64,000 bases of DNA from Favolaschia claudopus (taxonomy: Eukaryota; Basidiomycota; Agaricomycetes; Agaricales; Mycenaceae). A program made the translations under genes and the position numbers. Of this stretch, positions 23,302 through 35,200 are shown piece by piece. Under the pieces are notes generated by a model. That model saw only the letters and a list, made by a program, of their open reading frames with translations, was not told where the DNA came from and made no database searches. The DNA lies in contig JAWWNJ010000295.1 in the NCBI GenBank assembly GCA_037176885.1, forward strand, positions 21,161-85,160, written 5' to 3'. Within the stretch, counting starts at the first letter, position 1, and every line of letters starts with the position of its first letter.

Positions 23302-25983
23302 TAGACAGTCCTTATTGAGGAACTGCACTTTCATTTCACAGGTAGCATTGTCGCAGGTGGACCCAAGACCCCAGAAGCATGATTTTCGGAGCAATGGATA
23401 CGTTGCACGAAGAGATTGCAGAGATTTTGAAGTCACCGTCGAACGTGGCAGAGAGGGGATACTGTATCGCAGAAGGTCGGTGAGCTGGACATGAGGAGAG
23501 GAGGAGAAAATACAAGTGTGCCACGTAACAATGTGACGCAATGGAGCCCGACCGACATCCGAGGGTCGAGATGAAAGTCCAGACCAAGTCTGGACCGTCA
23601 ACTACGTGATATGAAATGACATTTTGTGATTTACTGCGACAAGCTTGGGGATGCAAAAATTGCATCTCTCTCGAGCCCAGTGCACATATACATAAATATA
23701 ATTCACGGTGGCATTGAGTAGATATAGAGACAGTCTCATACTCAACAAATTGAACAATGAACCACGCCCGCAACCTCACCGATGTTGCGAAACCTCGCCA
23801 AATCAGGTAATTTATACTGTTGTCGTCACTTCAGCCGCTGAGATCTCTTTTTACACTCAAGTCCTTCTCAAAAACAGGCCAACTATCATTCACAAAGCAT
23901 TCCCTTACCTCGAAAAAGGTTTTGAGTACTAGACACAAGAAAAATTTCAAGGACCTCCCCTGACCAGTCTGACCCCCCCTCCTCCCCACCCCGGGTACGA
24001 AATTTTAATGCCGACTCCCCCTTGTTCTGAGTGGTTAAGTATTCTATCAGAATGTTATGATGATAAGCTAGTCAGAAATTTGAACTGATGGCCGATCATC
24101 CGCCATCAATCAAGAGTTTTTTGGTGGTTGTTTGCCGGTTATCATCAGGCCGAAGCCAGCATCGTTTGGCCTGATCTGGTGTGAGATCTGTTCCCCGTAC
24201 CTTCCGACGCTTTACCGCATTTTCGGAGCAGAATACTATTGATGCAATATCGGCACCGTCCAGCGAGTCTATTTTGAATGTTCTATGCCAATCTACGTCC
24301 AGCTGGTCGGTCAACCAAATACTACGGTCGCTATCAGGGTGAAATTCACGCACTTCATATTGCGGACTCTGATTATGTGAATCGGGTACGTGAAGTCACA
24401 CCCCCATGAATCTGAACTCACTGGATAAACCCGTGAATTGTGGAATTCATGGACCGGCTATGGGAAAGTCATGGGGTTCTGCGACCACAGTGAGTACCTT
24501 ACTACTCGGTATTGACAAAAGTAACCGTTAATCCGACGATTGCTTCGCGACCACGTGATATTTCTCCAAGACTTCGAGTTTGAAAAATACGTCAGGATAT
24601 TCCTTGAACCTACACAAGTTGTTGTGGGCAACCTCTGTTCCTGACGCTCTTCAGAGCCAGCGCAATTTTGGCAATAGCTTGAAATTCACCTGTGTCTTTC
24701 AACTTCTGCTCATTGTTCAACAGAAATCTTAGCAACTGCCCTTCCAGGCCACTTTCGACTACCTCCAGCTTGCACATGTGATCTATTCAAATGTTTTTGC
24801 ACACTTGCTTTGGCTAGTAAGGGTGGTAAACAAGCCTACAATCTGAAAACTCTTCGGCCCCTTACTTGACCAAACATGGGGAATTACGGAAGCCATGGAG
24901 GCCTACTCTGGGATAGCAGTATATTGAATGTGTAGGTGATAGGGTTCAGCACTGTGATGGATTGGAAATCAACCAAGACTGTAGCTAAATTCTTTGCTCT
25001 TAGCATCTTTGAACGGCCACGCAATTATTTGGGGCCGTGCAGGAGGGATGGTTGAAATTGAACCAGTCCAATGTTGACAAGAAATTGATGCAATCAGAGA
25101 TTTCGAGCAGTGAGGGACTGAAATGGATCCTCAAGTATAACCTACCGTCCGAGGGCATGTTCTTAGAACTTCCCGCGTGGCAGGTCATAGGAGGGTCGCC
25201 TTATTATATAATCATCGGGTTTGGCAGGTAGTTCCCACGGCCCTCCCTGGCTGTTTCCACTCAGTCGCTCCTCATTTTTCTATAGTTTCAGGAACAAAAT
25301 ACATTTTGAAACCTTTCTTTACACTCCTCGAACGTTAAATCCTTCAAATTTTGGGTAGGTGTTTGAGATACGAGACACAGTTGTGTTTGGCCGCCTTTGT
25401 CCGGCGGCCAACACACTAAACAAGAACTTGGTCGTTTTTACAGCTCTCGACGGAATTCAAGTTGGGAAAATGGTCTATTTGGAAGATCTTGGAGAATGGT
25501 GTCAAAAATACGCGCAAGAACGCGTCGAAAATTGTGCAAGCGAACGCGAGAAAATTCAGATTACATAATAAGATGACCCTCCCGTCAAGGCACCGTCGGA
25601 AGCAACAGAAATAGGTCTGGATTTGCACGACGACTCTGGATTTTCGATTTTTCTCTTATCCCTTTTCAATTTGAAATTGGAATCCGCCGAGAAATAAGTT
25701 GTGCTTGATGGATTGGTTCAGGCCTTTGTCCGATGCCTTTCAAAACATGCAGGAGAACATTCTGATGCACTTTAACCTATTACATACTGCAATATTCGGA
25801 CCATACGAGTCGATTCACGGTTAATGGGCTGTTCTATTTTTAGGGGTGGCATCAGATCCCGCCGCCACTGTATAGAGTGAGCCAAGAGTGAGCGCAACCA
25901 GTACTGATGACCGGAACCATGTACCTTGCTCGGAGCAACTCTGACCCCATGAATTTTACCCAGTTTGAGAGTGAATTTCAGAG
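23302..25983. other. No gene recognised
   Basis: No coding motif was found on either strand across this 2.7 kb. A reversed hAT-like end (CCGCCACTG, ending 25870) with the adjacent word CTATTTTTAGGGGTGG matches the piece at 9326-9372, so a related fragment lies near 25825-25870. Confidence 0.35.
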
Positions 25984-26311
25984 TACGGTAGGCGGGATGG
26001 TCGAGGTTGGTTTTGACATTTTGACATCCGAGTTCCGAAGAAGTCCGAAGTGCCGCGGCTAAGTACGTGATGAAACTGCCAAATCAGGCAAATGCCGAGT
26101 CGGTCGGAATCTAGAAAATTCAAGCACCACTTTGCCATGGGCATTGTAGTGCCCGTATAGATAGTATGTAGCTCTTTCTTTGAGCCTATAGGACATCTTT
26201 TGTTAAGTTGAATGGTGGGGGGAAAATTGTCGGCCGTTGAATGGGGAAATAAGGTGCATCAATTAATCACTATCATCAATCTCGACCTCAATGCGGATCG
26301 TATGCGCTACA

Positions 26312-26379
26312 ATGACGCAAATGGATTTTGAGCGAGCTAGCTCAAAATCCACCATTTGCTCAAAATCCATTTGCGTCAT
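26312..26379. repeat. 22-bp perfect hairpin downstream of the integrase-like gene
   Basis: ATGACGCAAATGGATTTTGA plus GC (26312-26333) pairs perfectly with 26358-26379. The 24-nt loop repeats part of the arm (CTCAAAATCC). The same hairpin is in copy B (30620-30641 with 30667-30688). It is about 200 nt beyond the stop of the gene and could be a terminator, replication or cleavage structure; its role is not known. Confidence 0.75.
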
Positions 26380-26576
26380 ACATTGGAAGTATGCTCAGAA
26401 TATTGAAACAATTTTGTTTTCTTATTGCTGTGTTCCTTGACTGGGAGCCAGACTGCCGGATAGATCAATCAAGTCTGGTCAGTCAGGAGGTACTAGATGA
26501 CGCTCTGCTGTTAACTTAAAGAACTTTTGAGCATTGATGTCATACCATATAATTCGGTATTACAGGTAACATCTAA

Positions 26577-28232
26577 CTACTGTAGCAAAGGCAGCATGCG
26601 GCAAAATATTGTCCACCCATCAGTCAGCTTCAACTTCGGACTCCCAATCTGTTCATACACTTTTGCTGCCTGTGTATCAAACTCGTCTGACACCCAACGA
26701 TAGCACTCCTCCCTCGACTTTGGGATATTCTGTCGAAGCTGATCAATGTATTCTTGCGGTGCCTGCTCACCAAATTTAACAAGTCCGAACCGTTCTGGAA
26801 AATCACAAATGTAATTTGGCGAGAACCCAGAAGGAAGGACTTTGTCCTTCTGTAACCGAATACGGTGATTATTCCAGTAATCAACAAAATCATCCAGACA
26901 GAGCTGAATAATTTTCGGCCACAGCCAATTGAATAGATTACTGTAAAATGTTCGTCAAAATTTGATAGTTGAAGAGTTGGGGAAGCATACACATGAACAT
27001 CATAAGCTGCATTGAAATAATTGAGGGTTCGGCCCAGCAGTAAAATTTCCTTGATGTCAAACCCAACATAATTTGTAAAAAGCTTCCAAGATGCTTCAAT
27101 GGGAATGTTGTCGGTGCTCGGCAATGCCACAAAAGCAGGATGATCTTCCAAGGAGACATCGGGCATACATTTTTGGCTAAAATAGCGAGTCAGAACCACG
27201 TAGAAAATAAATCAGCATAGCTCTTACCGCAAAGCAAGATGCGCTGCATATAGCTCCCCCGTCTCAGACCCTCCATCAACTGTCGCCTGAACAAAAACTT
27301 TAAGAACGGTTGAAAAACAAATTTAGAATATGCAGTAAGTGAACACATACGACCATTATCTCCAACCAAGTCAAGATAGTAATGACCGACAGTCGATGAG
27401 CATCGAGCATTAGGGACAGTCAAGAATTTGATCATTCTACGGCTTGAATGGCAGCGAGAACCGTAGATATCTATACCAACTCGCCCCATGCGCAAGGCTT
27501 TGAAGTTCAATTTCTCATGGCCGTCAAAATGAACTTCATAGTAGACTCCGGTGTCGGTAAGGTGTCCACGCTGCTTAGGGGTACGGTTACGGCCCGGATA
27601 TCTAATCTCTGCTCCACCGGGATCCAAGTCGGCCATCAAACGGCGAACGGTGTCGCTGAGAAATTATCAGCTTGAAGTACATTGGAGAAGGAATGTGACG
27701 GAAGCGAAGGCGAGTCGAATTCCGGCACACAGGGACCAAGCAAAGAACTGGGGTAAGTCCTAGATTGACCAAGGGAAAGGAATCTACGACAATCAGCGAA
27801 CTACTTATACTAGAAAATGGAGGCTGTGTATTGAGTCTTGGCAACGACTCGGGCAAATCTCGCCGTGAGCTGATGCGAGCGGTAGATCCGTCACAAGGAA
27901 CAACCGCCATACCGGGGAATTTTCACTCCATGTTCGCGGGCTATCTGAGTCTGAACCGTTCCGGGACCCTTGCGAGAGGAAGCATTACCAGAAATGACTT
28001 CGCCGATGATTGTGGCTGAAATATGTTCCGGCGGTGGTTTCTTGACAGTGTCGACATTGAATTTGCGATTAAGGCCTTTCAAAGTAGTGAGATTAGTACA
28101 TGCAAGTGAGCAAAGTGAATAATCGGCATGTCAAGAATTATATACACACCCAATCTTGTAGTTAAAATCCTTGACAAGATAAGCCAGTCGCTGAGCAAGA
28201 CTGAGACTGTTGCGAGAATATCTGTGGAGAGC
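26577..28232 (-). CDS. DDE integrase-like protein (rve-like 'integrase core' family), copy A
   Basis: The gene reads as several exons. After a partial first exon ([14 protein letters not shown], at the unit edge) comes [13 protein letters not shown] and the end KIPR (to about 27915). A ~240-nt intron leads to [14 protein letters not shown] and [13 protein letters not shown], with the first catalytic Asp. The next exon gives [15 protein letters not shown] (second Asp), then [19 protein letters not shown] (catalytic Glu), [12 protein letters not shown] and [13 protein letters not shown], stopping at 26577-26579. This is the fungal integrase-core family with a complete DDE set. No ATG is present inside copy A, and the first splice junction does not keep frame as read (one extra G before the GTGTGT donor, with branch site TACTAAT in the intron). 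The sense is opposite to the nearby uL2 truncation only in origin; both are on minus. Confidence 0.7.
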
Positions 28233-29091
28233 CGGTACCACGGAGCAGACCGGTTCTCCGTGCGGCAATGAGACCGACTTTTTGACCGGGAACGGCGGAG
28301 CGGGCGATGGTGGAGGCTTTTCCGATATGCTGGTGGTTTCCTCCTCCGTGGGGATGGTCGACGGGGTTCATAGCCACACCACGAGTACGGGGCCAGCTGC
28401 GTGCGTTTTGTTGTTAGTATGTAGAAAATCGAGGAAATGAAGGGGAAAACGGACTTGTATCGTTTTGCCTTGAATTTGTAGTAGGCACGGCCAGCCTTGA
28501 GGAGGGGCTTGTCGATACGGCCTCCACCGGCGACGATGCCGACGGTGGCACGAGCAGCACCGGAGATGGTCTTCTTTGCACCACTGGGGAGACGGATGCG
28601 GGTCTTGTTGTCGTCGGGGGAGTGGCCGATGACGGTGGCGTAGTTGCCGGAGGTGCGGGCGAGGGCGCCGCGGTCGCCGACCTTCTCCTCGACGTTGCAG
28701 ACGATGGTGCCCTCAGGGCATTGCGCTACGGGGATGACGTTGCCGACGGCGAGGGCGGCCTTTTTTGCCGCAGTAGACGAAGGCGCCGGTGTGGAGGCCT
28801 TCTGTTGCGATGAAGGTTTCTTTGCGGAGTTTGTAGCGGTAGGGGTCGCGGAAGACGACGCGGGCGAGGGGGGCGCCGCGGCCCGAGTCGTGGATGATTT
28901 CTTTGACGATGCCGCGGATGTAGCCATTGCGCTCTCCGAAGTCGAGCGCGCGCAGCCGGGCGGGCGCTTTGTTTAGATGGGTGTGCGCTTTGAACTGTAG
29001 CGCAATTTAAATACAATAAGAAATTAACGAGGAAATGGGAAAGACGGACGATGGCATGCGACCGCCTTTGTGCTCTGATAACACGACCCAT
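28233..29091 (-). pseudogene. RPL2: Large-subunit ribosomal protein uL2, frameshifted and 3'-truncated
   Basis: Exon 1 (29091-29050) encodes MGRVIRAQRRSHAI; a 55-nt intron (28995-29049) precedes [20 protein letters not shown]. Exon 2 runs through [20 protein letters not shown] and, after a frame change, [10 protein letters not shown] to [14 protein letters not shown] 58-nt intron (28397-28454) leads to exon 3: [20 protein letters not shown] and [14 protein letters not shown]. This is the highly conserved uL2 protein of the 60S peptidyl-transferase centre (RPL8 in animals and fission yeast). Two defects are visible. An A6 run at 28762-28767 (after YCGKK) puts the two halves of exon 2 in different frames; one A fewer would restore them. 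The last few codons are replaced at 28232 by the integrase repeat unit. Either this is a dead copy or the locus is misassembled; a functional copy must exist elsewhere. Confidence 0.85.
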
Positions 29092-30291
29092 TTCTGTGGA
29101 GATTTGTGAGTAGATGGACGAGACGACAAGTTACCCAGAAAAAAAAGTGAAGGGTATCCGGAACGTAGAGTCGGCATCCACCCCAAATTTGACCGGTTTT
29201 GTCCCGTTTTTGCGCAGAAGAGGACGATGGACACCAATGACGACGTGGAAGAGACTTGGAGCATGGAGGGCAGCGACTTACATGTGTGTCGACGGCGGAG
29301 GGTAGTCTTGAGGGAGTCGTGAGGTCTGTCGTTCCTTGTTTGCCTGTAGCGTTGATGTTACGTAACTGTCATTTCGTTCTTTCTCACTTTACTTCTGTTC
29401 TCCTTCTGCATCGTGTTCTCTGCTACTCATATTGCGTGGATCTCTTCGACGAGTAGCCGCGCTTGGCGTGAATGTGCTCCATCGCTATTTTGTCTGATTT
29501 ATTCCTTTCGTTCTCCATTTCCTGTGCTCTATCATAATCCAATACAAATTTGAACGCTAGGTGACCGCCATTGAACGCCTGGATGAGTATTCTCGCCATC
29601 CATCGTAGATAATCGCCTGGGAAGTAACTAAGGAGACCATTTTTTGCCTCACACACATGGAATCATCTCCGAGTTTTGATGGAGGCAATTGTGTGAGCGA
29701 CGGAGACAATTGTTATGACCCACTTCCAACTTGTGATATCGAGTGCACGCCAGGAGTGTGGTTCTTGGCTCTACTGTGGCAGCTGACGCTACAAATAGCC
29801 CTCCGAAGCCGCTCTCTGTCAGTGCATTCCAATTAACCGATCAAGATTGTCCATCCACCCTGAGCATAAGAGTAATCTAGTCTTTCCCAGTCACTATATA
29901 AGCCCCTCCAGCCACTTGCGACCCTTGTAGCCCACTTGCAGCTCGTCCATGGCATCGCCGCTCACAAATGCCAGATTGAGACTCCGCTTACCGCATTCAG
30001 GCACGTATTGTTTGTTTGCACCTCCCACCAGCCCAGTCGACCTGATATTCGCGGTTATCCCTCTCCGACGGCTTTTCCGGCTCTCGCTGTCTCCGGGATA
30101 CTCTAAACTGCCTTGAACTTGTAGCAGAATCTCGTTTCAAGGCAGCTACTGCCGCCAATAATGATTCATCTCGATCGGAATCATCATCCGTCTCCCCTCT
30201 CAACAACTGCCCAGAACAACAAGGATCTTATCTTGCCGACAAATCCAATCTCCTGGCCTGCTCTTGACCATGACTTTCCGCCAGACCAATA
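29092..30291. other. Upstream region of uL2; possible 5' exon of the alpha-kinase
   Basis: Immediately upstream of uL2 there should be its promoter; no element is resolved. On the plus strand an open frame of about 70 codons (roughly 30046-30255) is Ser-rich with a helical start (CLRDTLNCLELVAESRFKAA). It could be a 5' exon of the alpha-kinase whose 3' part begins at 43671, but no splice link can be shown. Confidence 0.3.
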
Positions 30292-31184
30292 TACGGTAGG
30301 CGGGATGATCGAGGTTGGTTTTGACATTTTGACATCCGAGTTCCGAAGAAGTCCGAAGTGCCGCGGCTAAGTACGTGATGAAACTGCCAAATCAGGCAAA
30401 TGCCGAGTCGGGTCGGAATCTAGAAAATTCAAGCACCACTTTGCCATGGGCATTGTAGTGCCCGTATAGATAGTATGTAGCTCTTTCTTTGAGCCTATAG
30501 GACATCTTTTGTTAAGTTGAATGGTGGGGGGAAAATTGTCGGCCGTTGAATGGGGAATAAGGTGCATCAATTAATCACTATCATCAATCTCGACCTCAAT
30601 GCGGATCGTATGCGCTACAATGACGCAAATGGATTTTGAGCGAGGCTAGCTCAAAATCCACCATTTGCTCAAAATCCATTTGCGTCATTCATTGGAAGTA
30701 TGCTCAGAATATTGAAACAATTTTGTTTTCTTATTGCTGTGTTCCTTGACTGGGGAGCCAGACTGCCGGATAGATCAATCAAGTCTGGTCAGTCAGGGAA
30801 GGTACTAGATGACGCTCTGCTGTTAACTTAAAGAACTTTTGAGCATTGATGTCATACCATATAATTCGGTATTACAGGTAACATCTAACTACTGTAGCAA
30901 AGGCAGCATGCGGCAAAATATTGTCCACCCATCAGTCAGCTTCAACTTCGGACTCCCAATCTGTTCATACACTTTTGCTGCCTGTGTATCAAACTCGTCT
31001 GACACCCAACGATAGCACTCCTCCCTCGACTTTGGGATATTCTGTCGAAGCTGATCAATGTATTCTTGCGGTGCCTGCTCACCAAATTTAACAAGTCCGA
31101 ACCGTTCTGGAAAATCACAAATGTAATTTGGCGAGAACCCAGAAGGAAGGACTTTGTCCTTCTGTAACCGAATACGGTGATTAT
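30292..31184. mobile_element. Integrase repeat unit, copy B, left part
   Basis: This matches 25984-26872 of copy A. In the first ~540 nt, downstream of the gene, there are about seven differences, mostly 1-2 base indels; from the stop codon onward it is identical as read. It ends at the target duplication ATTAT (31180-31184) made by the retrotransposon. It contains the 3' end of the integrase-like gene (stop near 30890) and the hairpin. Confidence 0.85.
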
Positions 31185-32153
31185 TGTGACGTCGTATATT
31201 GAATACTCCGAAGTAACGTTTAAACCAGGCGTTAGGTTACGAAACTCGGGTGAGTGGGTTTGAAGCGCGTTCAGTCCGAATCCAACCCGAATAGGAAATG
31301 TTGTCGAGATAGATGAGGGGTCGACCCAGTGCGAAGACCTCGCTGTATTTCGATGAGACGTGGAGGGTTTTGAGAGAAGACAGTGATCTGTAGGCTGGAA
31401 GGTTAAAATAAAGTAAGGATCGATTTTACCGTTGGTTATTTAAATCCAGAGTATTTAGACGGGAGGGCGAGTGTGGCAGAAGATATGGGTTCCAAGATGT
31501 TATTCTTGCAAACCTCAAGCAAAGGAGACGGTCGGGTGGTACCAGAGGTTATGTAGAAACGGGTAGTAATTGGTACGATGCTCTCGAGCAGCAACTACGA
31601 ATAAATACAAAGAGGAGTACCGGTATTCTGGGTTTTTACATGTGGTACAGAATAAATTGAGATGAGGTGTCCATGTGGCTTGCACAGCCAAATATCAAGG
31701 AACGAGGGGTCGTTTCCATGATCTGGGGATCGCTCGCATGACCGTAGTAAGGTACAAAATATCAGTTTTCACCTTGGAATGAAGTTCAACCAATAAAATT
31801 GTGTCGGAGTGAAATGTGGATAATTTCTCCACATGCAGCTCTTGGGATTGGCTGAGATCGTATGATGGAAGCAGTTGTGACCGTATGGGAAGGGTAGAGG
31901 CCGTATCTTGGATATCCAGCTTGCGAGAGAACCCCGGGATGAATATTTGAAAGTTGATGTTGGGTCAGGTGATGCGATTAAACAACTTTTCCACGGTTCA
32001 ACTTGTCCGTCCCAGTTGCTCCGTGGCAGGTGAAGACGTGAAATTCGGGTGTGAGGTACAGAGAATGATAGAGATGGGAATGGGAGAATTATATCGAGAG
32101 GTTGGTATATGAAAACCCGGTGATTTATGTGTAAACAGCGTAGCCGTGTCACA
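31185..32153 (-). repeat. 3' LTR of the Ty3/gypsy element
   Basis: 969 bp, starting TGTGAC and ending GTCACA. It differs from the other LTR at a single position near 31979 (T here, C in the right copy). In the element's own orientation (minus strand) this is the downstream LTR. Confidence 0.95.
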
Positions 32154-32169
32154 TCCGCGGGGCACGCGA
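32154..32169 (-). promoter_or_regulatory. 16-mer next to the 3' LTR, repeated between the two ORFs
   Basis: TCCGCGGGGCACGCGA lies directly against the 3' LTR, where the plus-strand (polypurine) primer site is expected, and occurs again at 36166-36181 in the gap between the two ORFs. On the sense strand it is GC-rich and not purine-rich, so a standard polypurine tract is not seen. A second priming site in mid-element, like the central tract of some retroelements, is one possible reading. Confidence 0.45.
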
Positions 32170-32266
32170 AAGATCAACCGTCCTCGGTTGCGTTGAGGGG
32201 AGAGGGAGTGAAACGAGGTCGAAGGGAGACAGAAATCATTCGAATGAGGGGGGGTATACATAGTCT

Positions 32267-35200
32267 TCACATTTCATCCTCATCAGATGAATCAGGATTG
32301 TCCTCGTCGGATTCTTCTGCATTCGGGTGATTTTCCATGCCATCATCACGAGGGAACCCTTCAGCAAGTTCGGCAAGACGAGGGTCGTCTCGAGAGATGT
32401 AAGGAAGTAGACGTGTTGCGGCGATGCCTTGAGTGCTAATTGCCCCAGACAATTCTCGGAGAACGTAGGATCCGCCGGTTGTTCGTCGAACTATGGCGTA
32501 AGGGCCGAGCCATTTATTCTTCCATTTCCGTCCTAGGTCGGTGGCGAGGCGAGAGTTTCGCACAAGAACTAGTTCATCTGTTTGATAGGATTCGCGATAG
32601 AATCTTGCGGAATATCTGCGCTCAAATTCGGCCTTTGAACGCAGGCGGCTAGCGAGGAGTCTTTCGGCAGCTTTCTTCAAGTCATCCGGTCTTCGTTCAA
32701 TCTGACGAGTTCTGAGTGCGAGGAGATCAACTGGTGACATGTTTGATGTCCAGCCTTCGACTAGAAAAGTGCACTCGGCAAGATCAAATGGGAGAATGGG
32801 GTGGAAGCCGTGGAGAGTGTAGAAAGGGGTTTGGCCCGTGGCTCGACGAAATGTAACACGATCAGCAAATTTGGCTGCGGGAAGTTTGAGGGGCCATAGA
32901 TTGAGATTTCCGGCGCAGGCCTTAACCAGAGATTCCCGAAGAATATAGTGGCCGCGTTCAACCACCGAGTTTGCACGAGAATTGTAGGGAGAAATAGTGA
33001 CTTGGGGTATATTCAATGTTTCCATTAGAAGCGCAAAGGCCTCTTTGCATTCAGGGCCATTGTCGGTGGTGACTTGGAGAACAACTCCATATCGACAGTA
33101 TAGTTCCTCCCAGAAAAATTTCGCAAGGGAGCGGGCGTTAGCTTTGCGAAGGGCGCGAGCTTCTGAGACTCCAGATAGATCGTCTTTCGCCGCAACAATA
33201 TACCGAAAACCCTGAGCTTTCGGCATATACATGATGTCGATGTATACTTTGGCAAAGATGGTAACGGGAGCAGAAATGGTAAGGGGCACTTGCATCGAGA
33301 TTCGGGTGCGTAGCTGACATTCGTGGCAACTGCGAACATGTTTGATGGCTTGAGTGCGCATGTGAGGCCAGAAGAAGCGAAGTTGAACAGTTTCGAGGGT
33401 AGGATATTCGCCTCGATGCCCAAGCATTTCGTGGGCCTGAGTTAAAATCTCCCGACGCTTCTCTGGGTCAAACACGACGAGCTGCGGCGGCTTGTCTGGC
33501 CCATTGTGCCGGAACATCTGCTCATCTTTCATGAAATACTCTGCAGTTTTCTTGAGAAAGCGGCGCTTAGCCTGCATGCGACGATTGTGATCTTTCTGAG
33601 GGAAGGTGGGGAATTGAAGCGTGATGAGGAAGTGTCTGATATCGAAGAGTACAGCATCAAATGGAGAGAGGGCTGGGGTTGTTTGGTTGACATAGACGGA
33701 GGCGGTTGGGAACGAAGATGGGGCTGAATTGGACTGAGTGTGAAAGGAATAGAATGAATGAACCAGGTTCGCAGAGATATTGAATGAAGCTGCATGGAGG
33801 ACGATATCGTCCAGCCATGAATCATCGTGGTCTTCAACAATTTCTCCCTCACCGAGTTCTCGTCGGGAGAGTGCATCGGGAGCGTGGAACGTCTTGCCCG
33901 GGACATGGATGAGATTAAAGTCGAAGAGCAAGATTCCTTGAATCCAACGATTTATGGTCGCGTTGGGTTGGAGGTCTGGAGAATTAAGCATTCCCTTGAT
34001 GTACTTCGCGTCGGTTTCAACATTCAGTCGCTTGATGCCAAACAGATAGAGTCGCCAGTGACGAAGTGCGCGATAGAGACCATAGAGTTCGAGTTTAGGC
34101 TGTGAATAGCGCGATTCACGTTCATTGAAAGGGATCGAACCGTATCGTGCAGGTCTGCGACGGCCGCGTTCGTCTTCCTGGGATAGAACGAATCCGGTGC
34201 CTCGAAAGCTTGAGTCGACAGCGAGGTAAACATCCAAATTGGCCGTATAATCGATGTTGATCAATGCAGGGGCTGTGGTAACATATCGTTTCAGCGTTTC
34301 AAAGGCTTCGATCTGAGCTGGGCCCCAGACAAAGGGTGCGTCTTTGTGGAAGAGCTGAGAGAGAGGGCGAGCAAGGCCGGAGTAATTTGGAATCCAGATG
34401 CGAACGCCGCCGCACAATCCAAGGAATCGTCGTGCTGATCTTCCATCCGTAAGAGCCGGCCAGTTCAAAATTTTATCAACGCGATCGGGGTCAGGGAGCC
34501 GACCATCTGAGTTACAGAGTTGACCAAGGATGATAACTTCTGTGCATCCTATTTGGGTTTTCTTCGCTGAGAAGGTACCGCCAGCATGCTTTATGCGATG
34601 CATGATACGATGGACATCTTGGGCATGTTCCCAAACATAGCGGCGGATACCAGGGTTGTCGGAAATCGTCTCTGGGTTGCCATTCAAGTCAAGGTACTGC
34701 GTGTTGGCTCCTTTGATTGGCAGGTCATCGATAAAGACATTGGCAGTATGCGGAATTTCCTGTTGTAATATGAAGACCATACATTGCTGGAATTCGGTGG
34801 GTGAATTCGTGAAGCCCTGGGGCAGACAAGTGAGACGTAGAAGCCCAAGCGGCGTCATGAATGCGGTTAAATCCCGGGATTTAATGTCGACAATACGAGC
34901 ATCGTATCCAGAGAACAGATCGAACACCGTGAATATCTGGCAGCCCGCAAATGGTTGAACGAACTCGTCGAGAATTGGGGGAACACCAGCATCACGGATT
35001 GAAACTTTGTTTAAAGGCTGTAGATCATGAACAAGGCGGAGTGCTCCGCTTTTCTTGAGGACACAGAACCATCTGGACCGATATGGGCTTTGAGAATGTT
35101 CGTACACTCCATGCGAAATTTTCGTCTTCAAGATCTCAATGACTTTATCAAGGATGCCGGGGGGAATGGGAATATTTTTGAAGGCCCAGGGTGTGTGTTC

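Larger units (their letters stand above)
25984..28232. mobile_element. 2.25-kb integrase-encoding repeat unit, copy A
   Basis: The segment from TACGGTAGGCGGGATG (25984) to TGTGGAGAGC (28232) is repeated at 30292-31184 plus 42301-43660 (copy B, interrupted by a retrotransposon). The flanks of the two copies are unrelated at both ends, which marks the unit as mobile. No terminal inverted repeat, target duplication or Helitron-type end is visible. It encodes one DDE integrase-like gene on the minus strand and a 22-bp hairpin downstream of it. The right end lies inside the last exon of a uL2 gene, replacing its final codons. Confidence 0.65.

Noticed and set aside
25984..28232. Helitron as an explanation for the 2.25-kb unit
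   Set aside because: There is no 5' TC, no CTRR end with a hairpin just inside it, and no Rep/helicase. The hairpin present is about 330 nt from the left end.
28456..28927. Long minus-strand frame beginning [12 protein letters not shown] over the uL2 gene
   Set aside because: Its first third is an out-of-frame reading of real uL2 codons ([11 protein letters not shown] in the correct frame). It becomes uL2 only after the A6 run.
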